Assembly (NCBI GenBank): GCA_038748365.1
Contig: JBCDIZ010000006.1
Span: 131,292 to 195,291, forward strand
Direction of reading: 5' to 3'
Length of the DNA: 64,000 bases
DNA from: Alterisphingorhabdus sp038748365
GTDB lineage: Bacteria; Pseudomonadota; Alphaproteobacteria; Sphingomonadales; Sphingomonadaceae
The position numbers and the translations under genes are program-made. Numbering within the stretch: position 1 is the stretch's first letter; the number at the start of each line of letters is the position of its first letter. Under the pieces are notes generated by a model. The model was not told where the DNA came from, searched no databases, and worked only from the letters and a program-made list of their open reading frames with translations. Of this stretch, positions 25,758 to 33,990 are shown one piece after another.

Positions 25758-27038
25758 ATGACCGATTTTTCTGACCTTATTCCAGCAGCTCCTGGCCGCT
25801 TTGATGGTATTAACCGTCACTACACCGCTGACGATGTCGCCAAATTGCGCGGCTCCGTTCCAATCGAATACACTCTCGCCCGTCGCGGCGCCGAGAAGCT
25901 CTGGGACCTGCTGCACACCGAAGACTATATCAATGCACTAGGTGCCCTTTCCGGTAATCAGGCGATGCAGATGGTTCGTGCTGGCCTGAAAGCCATTTAT
26001 CTCTCCGGCTGGCAGGTGGCTGCTGACGCCAACGTCGCTGGCGCTATGTATCCTGATCAGTCGCTCTATCCGGCCAATAGCGGCCCGGAACTGGCCAAAA
26101 AGATCAACCGCACCCTGCAGCGCGCCGACCAGATCGAGCATGCCGAAGGCGGCGCGACCCGTGACTGGTTTGCCCCGATTGTGGCTGACGCTGAAGCTGG
26201 TTTTGGCGGTCCGTTGAACTGCTTCGAGATCATGAAAGCCTATATTGAGGCGGGCGCTGCTGGCGTCCACTTTGAGGACCAGCTGGCTTCTGAAAAGAAA
26301 TGTGGCCATTTGGGCGGCAAGGTTCTGATCCCTACCCAGGCGCATATCCGTAACCTTAATGCCGCACGCATGGCGGCCGATGTATGCGGCGTACCGACGG
26401 TTATCGTTGCTCGCACCGATGCCGAGAGCGCGAAGCTGATTACCTCGGACGTGGACGAGCGCGATCATGAGTTCCTCACCGGCGAGCGTACACCGGAAGG
26501 CTTCTTCCGCCTCAAGGATGGCACCGGTGTTGACCATTGCATCAAGCGCGGCATCGCCTTTGCTGAACATGCGGATCTGCTATGGTGGGAAACTTCCAAG
26601 CCGAATCTGGATGATGCCAAGCGTTTCGCCGAAGCGATCCAGAAAGCACATCCGGGCAAGATGATGGCTTATAACTGCTCGCCCAGCTTCAACTGGGAAG
26701 CCAATCTCGACAAGGACACCATCGCCAAATATCAGCGTGAGCTGGGTGCCATGGGCTATAAGTTCCAGTTCGTTACCTTGGCTGGCTTCCACCAGCTCAA
26801 CTACGGCATGTTCGAGCTGGCACGCGGTTACAAGGATCGCGGCATGGCGGCCTATTCCGAGCTGCAACAGGCCGAATTCGGCGCCGAAGACAATGGCTAC
26901 ACCGCCACCCGCCACCAGCGCGAAGTCGGCACCGGCTATTTCGATGCAGTTGCAACCGCTATTGGCGGCGGCCAGAGCTCAACCACAGCGCTGGCAGAAA
27001 GCACCGAGGCAGATCAGTTCAAGAAAGACGCTGCCTGA
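25758..27038 (+). CDS. aceA: Isocitrate lyase
   Basis: 426 residues. It splits isocitrate to succinate and glyoxylate, the first step of the glyoxylate shunt used on acetate, fatty acids and polyhydroxybutyrate. The catalytic SEKKCGHLGGK loop has Cys182 and His184. WFAPIVADAEAGFGG supplies the magnesium-binding aspartates, and YNCSPSFNW is the conserved C-terminal active-site stretch. The RBS GAAAGG precedes the ATG. It is divergent from a RamB-like regulator. No malate synthase is nearby. Confidence 0.97.
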   Translation: MTDFSDLIPAAPGRFDGINRHYTADDVAKLRGSVPIEYTLARRGAEKLWDLLHTEDYINALGALSGNQAMQMVRAGLKAIYLSGWQVAADANVAGAMYPDQSLYPANSGPELAKKINRTLQRADQIEHAEGGATRDWFAPIVADAEAGFGGPLNCFEIMKAYIEAGAAGVHFEDQLASEKKCGHLGGKVLIPTQAHIRNLNAARMAADVCGVPTVIVARTDAESAKLITSDVDERDHEFLTGERTPEGFFRLKDGTGVDHCIKRGIAFAEHADLLWWETSKPNLDDAKRFAEAIQKAHPGKMMAYNCSPSFNWEANLDKDTIAKYQRELGAMGYKFQFVTLAGFHQLNYGMFELARGYKDRGMAAYSELQQAEFGAEDNGYTATRHQREVGTGYFDAVATAIGGGQSSTTALAESTEADQFKKDAA

Positions 27039-27057
27039 ACACACACATAACCAGTTT

Positions 27058-27115
27058 GGCACCCGGCTCTGTGGCCGGGCTGCCTGACCAACTTTCCTGG
27101 GGAGGAAAGTCCGGG
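27058..27115 (+). ncRNA. Paired hairpins downstream of aceA: possible 3'UTR-derived small RNA
   Basis: Two stable hairpins precede the terminator at 27143. The first is GGCA-CCCGGC / GCCGGG-c-TGCC (27058-27084). The second is ACTTTCC-6-GGAAAGT (27091-27110). The second continues into a 17-base stretch (27099-27115) identical to the universally conserved GAGGAAAGTCCGGG region of RNase P RNA, but the remainder of RNase P RNA is absent. It could be a processed 3'UTR RNA or a fragment; this is a structural suggestion only. Confidence 0.35.
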
Positions 27116-27142
27116 GATTTAGGGTTCTAACCTTGACCCCAC

Positions 27143-27172
27143 CCGCCGGAGCAGCAATGCTCCGGCGGTTTT
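27143..27172 (+). terminator. Rho-independent terminator of aceA
   Basis: Perfect 11-bp stem CCGCCGGAGCA / TGCTCCGGCGG with a GCAA tetraloop followed by TTTT. Confidence 0.9.
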
Positions 27173-27264
27173 GATTCAGGGTACGGACAATTACGGTCTT
27201 AAGCATTGTTTTACGCTCAACCGCTATTTCTGGCGACGAACACGTCTTTGCAAGGCCCAAATCT

Positions 27265-27741
27265 ATGCTGAAACCGGTTGCTATAGTTGCAGGTATTTTT
27301 CTGGTGATTGTTGCTCTGATAGCTGGCAGTCTGCCGGTTAACACTGGCGATATAGCAGCTGAGAATGCTGTTTCGGCTGATATTGCAAAAAGCGATAATG
27401 GCCCCAAACCTTTTGTTGAAAAGCCGGTAGAAGAACGCAGCGTCAAAAAAGTAAGCAATATCGATATTGAAGGGAGCGGCGCCGATTCAGAGCAGGCCGA
27501 TGGCAGCCTGTTTGTTGAAGAATACGACATCAATCCCTTCAGCGCCGAACCAATTGACAGTTTCGGCAATGACAGCGTGGATGTTGAGCCCAACCCCACC
27601 ATTGCGGAAAACAGCGTGGATCATGATATTGAAGCTGATCAGCTAAAGGCCGCGAGCAGTCTGGAACCAGGGACTGGACCTGCGCGAGGAGTGGTTAATC
27701 AAAAACCTAAGCCGCCATTAAAAAGCGAGATCAGGATGTAG
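27265..27741 (+). CDS. Acidic single-pass membrane-anchored protein, unknown
   Basis: 158 residues: a signal-anchor (VAIVAGIFLVIVALIAGSL, 5-23) followed by a low-complexity acidic domain rich in D, E, S and N, with no recognisable fold. It is probably anchored in the inner membrane with the tail in the periplasm. I do not recognise a family. Codon use and the AT-richer base content resemble the next orphan gene rather than the housekeeping genes. Confidence 0.5.
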   Translation: MLKPVAIVAGIFLVIVALIAGSLPVNTGDIAAENAVSADIAKSDNGPKPFVEKPVEERSVKKVSNIDIEGSGADSEQADGSLFVEEYDINPFSAEPIDSFGNDSVDVEPNPTIAENSVDHDIEADQLKAASSLEPGTGPARGVVNQKPKPPLKSEIRM

Positions 27742-27916
27742 GCTAATGCATTCGTTACGGCAGTCAGTGTGATCGCAGCCAGAGATACAACACCGGACAA
27801 AAGAACAGTTTGAGAGACATATTCAAATGCTCTCCAGCGCTTATTACATCAAGGCTAACGCGGTGCAGAAAGCTGTATCAGTCGACTGATTGCTATGTTT
27901 AGCGCTGATCGCGGTC

Positions 27917-29116
27917 CTATTCCACCACGAGCCTAACGCCACCATCGTCGGAACTGCCAGGCGATCGTGGAATAACAAATGTCTGCGATGAATAGAGTTC
28001 TTCCCGGCTAGCAGCTCTTAGCTGCTCATCCTCCAGAACGGAAATGTCATTCAGTGATCTACTAGCTGCAGCAACCTGTACCTCTATCGCATTTTTTTGC
28101 AGTAAAGAAAGACTGTCTAATTCTTGTTTTATAAAACCTTTTTGTGTTTCGTTCAAGCCGGTGTCAGTATCGATAAATGCAGCTAATTCACCAAGCTGAC
28201 TAGCAATAAAGCCTCTTTCTTCATTCGAGATAGCTTGCTCAGAAGCGAGCCAATATAGACCGATTATCTGTGCATCAGTAATCGTCGAAATATTGAACCC
28301 AGTCGCTAGATTACCTTTTGCTAGAGTCAGTGGATCCGCTGCGTCTGGTTCACCAGGGTTGCGGGGTTTAACATCGCCTGCCTTAATTGCTGCCTTGGTT
28401 AACTCAAGAATATTTGCCGGTGTGCATATCATCTGATGATCAATTAGCTGGCGTACCGCGACATCGAAATTTATCTGAGATTTCTTGAGTACTTCTGTCC
28501 TGTGCGTTGAAAGCCCATCCGCTGTAAGCTCACGAACAGCATCGATATTCTCAGCACCGAACAGGAACTGTTCCTCATAAATAGCAAGAGCTGCAAATGT
28601 ACCTGTCGATGCCAGAGTAACTATTTCTAGAAAGTCCTGCTGCTGGTCTGCATCGTTAAAGTCTCTCAGCGCGATAATTCCGGTCAGTACGGCTACCAGT
28701 GGAGCAATCAAAGACCGGGCTGTCCTGACACCAGTCTGCCCACCACCTTTCGCAGCAAAATAGTCATTGCATCGGACGCTGACCAAAGTGAAGCCGGTTT
28801 GCAACATCTCGCGAGCGAGTAAATCATTGTTTGACTGATCTTGGGATTTGCAAGTGGCCTCTGCAAATCTTTGCTCTAGTAGATTATCGGTGTTAAAATT
28901 TTTTCTTAGGTTTGCTGTTGCACCACTAGCCGCTTTTGCAACACCGTCTTTGTAACAAGCGCCTACGTTACCGACATCCGCGATAGTAACCACTCTCGGG
29001 GGGCCATTGACGGCTTCGTTCAAGCCACATCCACTAATAGAAATTGATAACAGAGCCGTGAAAGCGATTTTGCAAAATGCAGATATATCGCAGCGCAGTG
29101 CACCCCAAACTTTCAT
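27917..29116 (-). CDS. Orphan lipoprotein, unknown function
   Basis: 399 residues with a lipoprotein signal (FTALLSISISGC, cysteine near residue 30) and a mainly helical remainder. Around 140-160 a hydrophobic stretch (ARSLIAPLVAVLTGIIALRD) may be a membrane or amphipathic helix. No catalytic motif is visible and I do not recognise the family. Base composition is clearly AT-richer than the surrounding genes, as are its flanks, which suggests acquisition. It is alone between the aceA side and bdhA. Confidence 0.6.
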   Translation of the reverse strand: MKVWGALRCDISAFCKIAFTALLSISISGCGLNEAVNGPPRVVTIADVGNVGACYKDGVAKAASGATANLRKNFNTDNLLEQRFAEATCKSQDQSNNDLLAREMLQTGFTLVSVRCNDYFAAKGGGQTGVRTARSLIAPLVAVLTGIIALRDFNDADQQQDFLEIVTLASTGTFAALAIYEEQFLFGAENIDAVRELTADGLSTHRTEVLKKSQINFDVAVRQLIDHQMICTPANILELTKAAIKAGDVKPRNPGEPDAADPLTLAKGNLATGFNISTITDAQIIGLYWLASEQAISNEERGFIASQLGELAAFIDTDTGLNETQKGFIKQELDSLSLLQKNAIEVQVAAASRSLNDISVLEDEQLRAASREELYSSQTFVIPRSPGSSDDGGVRLVVE

Positions 29117-29229
29117 TAGCTTCTACCCCCAAGAAACTCTATCTGCAAAATTCGGCAGACAGTATCAGCTTATAGCCCTATTTTTCAATATTGGCTTCAT
29201 GGCCTTTTTTAGCTGCAACCCTTAGGTGA

Positions 29230-29316
29230 TCGTTATATTAATGAAAGCATTGTTCAATGTAAATACAGAATGTAGAATCTTTAAATAAAAGACCTACTCA
29301 ATTTCGTTATATTAAT
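29230..29316. repeat. Direct repeat TCGTTATATTAAT (two copies)
   Basis: A 13-base sequence occurs exactly at 29230-29242 and 29304-29316, 74 bases apart, in the AT-rich spacer between the orphan lipoprotein and bdhA. It may be a binding site pair or a chance result of low complexity. Confidence 0.5.
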
Positions 29317-29370
29317 TGCAAAGATCAATTTTAACATTGTTGCTTTAGCATTGTGGCAAACAAACAGAAT

Positions 29371-30156
29371 TTACTGCACCGTCCAGCCGCCATCCATGCT
29401 CAAATTGGCACCGGTAATCGCGCTAGCCGCATCGCTGCAGAGATAGACCAGCAGCGATGCCACTTGTTCCTTGGTGACAAATTCCTTCGTCGGCTGCGCC
29501 TTTAACAGCACATCGTTGATCACCTCATCACGGCTAAGCCCACGGGTCTTCATTGTGTCGGGAATCTGCTCTTCCACCAAAGGTGTCCAGACATAGCCGG
29601 GGCTGATCGCATTGACGGTAATGCCATGCTCGGCAGTTTCCAGCGCCAGTGTTTTGGTGAAACCATCAATACCATGTTTGGCCGCGACATAAGCGCATTT
29701 TCCGGGGCTGGCGACTTTAGAATGTGCCGATGCGGTCGCTATAATCCGCCCCCAGCCTTTCTCTTTCATCCCCGGCACCGCATGACGCGCGGTGTGGAAG
29801 CTGGAAGTCAGGTTGAGTGCCATGATGAGATCCCATTTCTCCGGCGGGAACTCTTCAATCTTGGCGACATATTGCGTACCGGCATTGTTGACGAGAATAT
29901 CCACGCCGCCAAAATCCGCATCAGCCATGGCAAACATCTCGGCAATGGCATCCGCATTGGTCAGATCAGCATCGCAATAGGCTGCTTTGCCGCCACTGCT
30001 CGCTGCCAATGCGGCGCGCTCTTTCTCAATAGCATCTGCATCGCCAAAGCCGTTGATAATAAGATTGGCACCTTCTGCCGCCAAAGCCTTGGCACAGCTC
30101 AGACCAATGCCCGAGGTGGAGCCGGTGACCAGTGCCGTTTTGCCTTTGAGAAACAT
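29371..30156 (-). CDS. bdhA: D-3-hydroxybutyrate dehydrogenase (SDR)
   Basis: 261-residue short-chain dehydrogenase. The N-terminal ALVTGSTSGIGLSCAKAL binds NAD, NNAGTQ is the core motif, the catalytic Ser/Tyr/Lys are in ATASAHSKVASPGKCAYVAAKHG, and VNAISPGYVWTPLVEEQIPD is characteristic of BdhA rather than generic SDRs. It oxidises 3-hydroxybutyrate to acetoacetate in polyhydroxybutyrate use. It lies 33 bases downstream of a patatin gene on the same strand, a pairing that suggests joint lipid or storage-polymer metabolism. Confidence 0.9.
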   Translation of the reverse strand: MFLKGKTALVTGSTSGIGLSCAKALAAEGANLIINGFGDADAIEKERAALAASSGGKAAYCDADLTNADAIAEMFAMADADFGGVDILVNNAGTQYVAKIEEFPPEKWDLIMALNLTSSFHTARHAVPGMKEKGWGRIIATASAHSKVASPGKCAYVAAKHGIDGFTKTLALETAEHGITVNAISPGYVWTPLVEEQIPDTMKTRGLSRDEVINDVLLKAQPTKEFVTKEQVASLLVYLCSDAASAITGANLSMDGGWTVQ

Positions 30157-30189
30157 GAGTATGCGCCTTTATGGTGAATTGAGGTTTTC

Positions 30190-31389
30190 TTAGTCGAGAT
30201 CAAAAGCAGCCGTGCGGCCATCGAGAATATTCTGCGCCAGCAGGCCACGCTTCTTGACTACTGAGAGCACAGCATCAATGCCCTGCGCCCAATGTCGCTC
30301 CATGGTCGCGCGGGAAAACTCAAAGTCGCGTGCGCCGCTTTCCCATTCTTCCACCTGGCAGATGAGGTGTACGATGTTGACGGCATTTTCATCCACCATC
30401 GCGCGCAGCCGGGCGACATCTTCATCAGCGCATACTTCAGGCGGTAACTTGTTCAGAACCGAACGAATTGCCTCATGCTCGCGGCGGATTCTGAGATAAT
30501 TGTCCGTCACCGCGCGGGTCCGGCTAGAGTAGCGGATATCTTTCATCCGGCTCAGCACATCGTCAAAATCCTGCGGCATCTTGCCGCGTGCGGGGAAAAG
30601 ATCGACCTGAAACACCAGCATATCGGTCGTCTGGTTCTCCAACACATGCGCCAGCGGCGTATTGCTGACAATGCCGCCATCCCAATAATAGCGCCCGTCA
30701 ATCTCTATCGGCGGAAAGCCCGGTGGCAGCGCGCCAGAGGCCATTATATGCCGTGCATCAATGCGCGTCGGGTTGACTGGGTCGCGGGTATCAAAATACT
30801 GGAAATTGCCGCTCTCAATATCGACCGCACCGACCGACAGTCGCATCGGGCCGTCATTGAGCCGATCCCAATCGACATATTTGTTCAGCGTCTCTTCCAG
30901 TGGAGCCGTGTTGTAGATGCTGAGAGCGTTGTCGGTTCCCGGCATGGAAAAACCGGGTACCGACATATGCGGCCGATAGAAGCCCGGAACGCCACTTGTA
31001 GCTGCCGCAAACGCCCCCATGCGGTGGTTGGCCTGGCGCCAAAAGGGGTTATCGGCAAAGACAATATTAGGGCTGCCGCTGGTAATCTGCTCCCAGAATT
31101 CGCGCAGCCTTTCCCACGCAGTAGTAAAGGGATTGCCCGCAATAATCGCGCTGTTGATCGCGCCGATGGAAATACCCGCAACCCAATCTATGCGGATATC
31201 TTGCGCCACCATCGCTTCATAGACACCGGCCTGATAGGAGCCGAGCGCCCCGCCTCCCTGAAGCACCAGTGCTACCGTCTCCGGCAGCGGTATCGCCTGA
31301 TCCTTGGGCTTCTTCTCACGCACCTCGCGGCGTTTCTTAACCAGTAACTCATCAGTAACTGGAACGGTTTTCGCTGCTTTTGTGGCCAT
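30190..31389 (-). CDS. Patatin-like phospholipase with DUF3734-type C-terminus
   Basis: 399 residues. The patatin core has the oxyanion loop LVLQGGGALGSYQAG (42-56), nucleophile Ser74 in WVAGISIGAIN, and the catalytic aspartate in YYWDGGIVSNTPL. The C-terminal third (RMKDIRYSSRTRAVTDNYLR onward) matches the DUF3734 extension. It likely hydrolyses acyl esters at the membrane or of stored polymer; the exact substrate is unknown. It is upstream of bdhA in the same orientation with a short gap, probably one transcript. Confidence 0.9.
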   Translation of the reverse strand: MATKAAKTVPVTDELLVKKRREVREKKPKDQAIPLPETVALVLQGGGALGSYQAGVYEAMVAQDIRIDWVAGISIGAINSAIIAGNPFTTAWERLREFWEQITSGSPNIVFADNPFWRQANHRMGAFAAATSGVPGFYRPHMSVPGFSMPGTDNALSIYNTAPLEETLNKYVDWDRLNDGPMRLSVGAVDIESGNFQYFDTRDPVNPTRIDARHIMASGALPPGFPPIEIDGRYYWDGGIVSNTPLAHVLENQTTDMLVFQVDLFPARGKMPQDFDDVLSRMKDIRYSSRTRAVTDNYLRIRREHEAIRSVLNKLPPEVCADEDVARLRAMVDENAVNIVHLICQVEEWESGARDFEFSRATMERHWAQGIDAVLSVVKKRGLLAQNILDGRTAAFDLD

Positions 31390-31471
31390 AATCCGCTACT
31401 GCCTAACCCGTATTTGGCGTTTTACACGCGATCCCCTAATGTCTTTACGCGGATACGCAAAGGGGAATCAC

Positions 31472-31993
31472 ATGATGATGACATTCAAATCTGTAGGGCT
31501 AATCATAGCAGCCTGTGTGACAATAGGCATTAACGACTTGGCCCATGCCCAGACTGCTGACCCTGACAAGACGGATAAGGAAACCGCAGTCGATGTTGCG
31601 ACACAACCTGCTGAAGATCTGAATCTGAAAAAAACCAAAATACCTGAGGAATTGCAGGAGGTTGAACAGGCCCCCTATTCAATGGAAGGCATAAGCGGTT
31701 GTCGCAGCATCCAAAACGCCGTGAAGCGGCTGGACAAGGTGCTGGGTCATGACCTCGATGTCGTCGAGGAAGACAGCAAAGGAGACAAACGCCGCAAGAC
31801 TGCTGGTTCGATTGGCAAATCGCTGGTCGGCGGCCTGATCCCGTTTCGTGGCCTGGTAAGAGAGATTACCGGGGCAGCAGCGGAAGAACGGCGCTATAAT
31901 CAGGCGGTCTATGCTGGCGTCGTCCGGCGCAGCTTCCTCAAAGGCATAGGCAAGCAACGCGGATGCAGCTTCCCCGGCGCACCCAAGAGCTGA
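31472..31993 (+). CDS. Secreted orphan protein, unknown
   Basis: 173 residues starting at the first of three consecutive ATG codons after AAAGGGGA. A Sec signal (VGLIIAACVTIGINDLAHAQ) is followed by an acidic linker and a domain with GCRSIQNAVKRLDKVLG, a glycine-rich GLIPFRGLVREITGAAAEERR and a late cysteine (KQRGCSF), so a disulfide between the two cysteines is possible. I do not recognise a named family, though it looks well conserved in codon use. It is 14 bases upstream of the lldD-type gene and probably cotranscribed. Confidence 0.65.
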   Translation: MMMTFKSVGLIIAACVTIGINDLAHAQTADPDKTDKETAVDVATQPAEDLNLKKTKIPEELQEVEQAPYSMEGISGCRSIQNAVKRLDKVLGHDLDVVEEDSKGDKRRKTAGSIGKSLVGGLIPFRGLVREITGAAAEERRYNQAVYAGVVRRSFLKGIGKQRGCSFPGAPKS

Positions 31994-32007
31994 CGCTACA
32001 ACCAACT

Positions 32008-33156
32008 ATGAAATTACAAGACTGCCACAATATTGCGGATTTCCGCCGCATCGCCAAAGCGCGCCTGCCCTATCCGGTGTTCCACTATATTGATGGCGCC
32101 GCTGATGATGAGGTAACGAAGGACCGCAACACCAGCGCCTATGACCATTGCGATCTGGTACCTGATGTGCTGGCGGGCGTTGAGGAGATTGATCTTACCA
32201 CCCGTGTCATGGGGCATGATATCGCCCTGCCCCTGTTTCTCTCGCCAACAGCGCTGCAACGGCTGTTCCACTGGCAAGGCGAGCGTGCGGTCGCCGCTGC
32301 GGCGCAGAAGTTTAACACCTGGTTCGGCATTTCCTCGCTTGCAACAGTGAGCATTGAGGAAATTGGCGAAAGCATCACCACGCCAAAACTGTTTCAGCTC
32401 TATATCCACAAGGACAAAGGGCTGAACCGGATGATGATTGAACGCTGTCAGGCAGCCAAGTTCGATGCACTGGCGCTGACGGTCGACACCATTGTCGCTG
32501 GCAATCGCGAGCGCTGCCTGCGCACCGGTTTTACCTCGCCGCCACGCCTGACGCCGCGCTCGGCTGTTAGTTTTGCCGCGCATCCGGGATGGACGCTCAA
32601 CTATCTCTTCCGCGAGAAGTTTCACCTGCCCAATCTCGATACCCATGTCGCCGAGGGCAGCAATGTCGCGATCTCAGTTGCCGACTATTTCAACACCATG
32701 CTCGACCAGTCGATGAACTGGTCCGATGCTGCCGTTATCCGTGAGCAATGGGGCGGAACCTTTTGTCTTAAGGGGATAATGTCTGCGGCCGATGCCCGCC
32801 GCGCGGTCGAAATCGGCGCCGATGCGATCATGGTCAGCAACCATGGCGGGCGACAGCTCGATGGCAGCCGCTCGCCCTTTGATCAATTGCGCGAGATTGT
32901 CGATTCCGTGGGCGGCGAGATAGAGATTATCTGCGATGGCGGGATACGGCGCGGCACCCATGTGCTCAAGGCGCTGAGCGCAGGCGCTACCGCCTGTTCA
33001 GGCGGGCGACTCTATCTCTATGCGCTGGCTGCTGCCGGACAAGAAGGCGTTGAACGCAGTCTTGGCAATCTGCAGGCGGAGATCGCTCGCGGTATGAAGC
33101 TGATGGGCAAGACAGGTATTGATCAACTCGGCGAAGAAAACTTGCGCTGGCGGTAG
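32008..33156 (+). CDS. lldD: LldD-type alpha-hydroxy-acid dehydrogenase (FMN)
   Basis: 382-residue FMN enzyme of the L-lactate dehydrogenase / glycolate oxidase family. It starts with the conserved FRRIAKARLPYPVFHYIDGAADDE. The active-site VSNHGGRQLDGSRSPFDQL carries the catalytic histidine and substrate arginine. CDGGIRRGTHVLKALSAGA binds FMN phosphate. It most likely oxidises L-lactate or a related 2-hydroxyacid into the respiratory chain. The ATG at 32008 gives the family N-terminus. Substrate identity is inferred from family. Confidence 0.88.
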   Translation: MKLQDCHNIADFRRIAKARLPYPVFHYIDGAADDEVTKDRNTSAYDHCDLVPDVLAGVEEIDLTTRVMGHDIALPLFLSPTALQRLFHWQGERAVAAAAQKFNTWFGISSLATVSIEEIGESITTPKLFQLYIHKDKGLNRMMIERCQAAKFDALALTVDTIVAGNRERCLRTGFTSPPRLTPRSAVSFAAHPGWTLNYLFREKFHLPNLDTHVAEGSNVAISVADYFNTMLDQSMNWSDAAVIREQWGGTFCLKGIMSAADARRAVEIGADAIMVSNHGGRQLDGSRSPFDQLREIVDSVGGEIEIICDGGIRRGTHVLKALSAGATACSGGRLYLYALAAAGQEGVERSLGNLQAEIARGMKLMGKTGIDQLGEENLRWR

Positions 33157-33162
33157 CAGGTA

Positions 33163-33328
33163 TCCTCCCCAAGCTTGTCTTGGGGAGGTGGCAGCGCGAA
33201 GCGCTGACGGAGGGGCCGCAGCCCGAAGGGCGAGCATACACCGGTTGCAATCGTCGCAGAGCTCGCCTCCGGCTTCGTCCCCTCCACCGTCTTCGACGGT
33301 CCCCCTCCCCGAGCAAGCTCAGGGAGGA
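33163..33328. repeat. Large palindromic element, intergenic copy (same family as in truB)
   Basis: About 166 bp between two convergent genes. The outer arms CCTCCCC/GGGGAGG recur at both ends. Inside lie GGCAGCGCGAAGCGCTGACG on the left and CCCTCCACCGTCTTCGACGG on the right. The same modules, in the same order, occur within truB at 55545-55669. It may also act as a bidirectional terminator. Confidence 0.85.
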
Positions 33329-33333
33329 TGATA

Positions 33334-33909
33334 TCACCCGATATCAAGCTCACGCACACCACGTTGCTGACGCACCATTTCCACACGGTCGCGTATTTCC
33401 CCACGAATAGAGCGAGCATCGGGCACATTACGCACAATGATCGCGTTGCGGCCATCGGTGGAGAGGCTCGAACGGTCGCTCGACGACATCACCAGATCGC
33501 CATTGTCGAACATCTGCTGGATGATCGAAAAGGTGACCTTCACATCCTTGATGCGATACAGCTCCACCTCTTCCTCAGCGCGCATCAAAATACCGCGGCG
33601 CATAAACAGGCGGTCGCCATCAAGCCAGTAGATCGATGTCCGATTCCGCAAGAATTTATAAACAAGCCAAGGAATGGCCAGCACCGCAATGGCAATCGCG
33701 GCATAGGCAGCATATTCAAAATAGGCGGCAGTGCCAAAACCAATCGCGGCAGCGGCCAAAATCTGCCAGCCGCTGCCCGATTTGAACAGCCAGGCAGCGG
33801 TTGACGAGCGGAATTCGATCACCGGCAAATGCCCGCCCTTCATCCGCTTTGGCTTTGCGCGCGGGCTTTCCCTGTTGCTGGACCCGTCGCCGGGCAGAAT
33901 AGTGGCCAT
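33334..33909 (-). CDS. Bacterial PH-domain (YdbT/bPH2-like) membrane protein
   Basis: 191 residues. Two adjacent hydrophobic helices (WQILAAAAIGFGTAAYFEYA and YAAIAIAVLAIPWLVYKF, about 55-95) are followed by a bPH2 domain with SIYWLDGDRLFMRRGI and VELYRIKDVKVTFSIIQQMF, the usual YdbS/YdbT pattern. It is probably an inner-membrane protein with a cytoplasmic PH fold; the function is unknown. The start follows AGGAGAAAGG. It lies just downstream of creD on the same strand. Confidence 0.8.
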   Translation of the reverse strand: MATILPGDGSSNRESPRAKPKRMKGGHLPVIEFRSSTAAWLFKSGSGWQILAAAAIGFGTAAYFEYAAYAAIAIAVLAIPWLVYKFLRNRTSIYWLDGDRLFMRRGILMRAEEEVELYRIKDVKVTFSIIQQMFDNGDLVMSSSDRSSLSTDGRNAIIVRNVPDARSIRGEIRDRVEMVRQQRGVRELDIG

Positions 33910-33990
33910 ATTCGGCCTTTCTCCTGTGAAACTGTCTGTCACCAAGAGACTATCCTGCCGGGCTTTGGCTGTCCATCATGCAACGGCGAT

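Noticed and set aside
27099..27115. Complete rnpB (RNase P RNA) gene
   Set aside because: Only the 17-base conserved core stretch matches; the expected ~350-400 nt with the other universal regions is absent, as coding sequence begins at 27265.
29007..29225. 72-codon plus-strand ORF at the 5' end of the orphan lipoprotein gene
   Set aside because: No ribosome binding site or protein-like pattern; overlaps the lipoprotein signal region antisense.
30475..31347. 290-codon plus-strand ORF opposite the patatin gene
   Set aside because: Antisense shadow without protein-like features.
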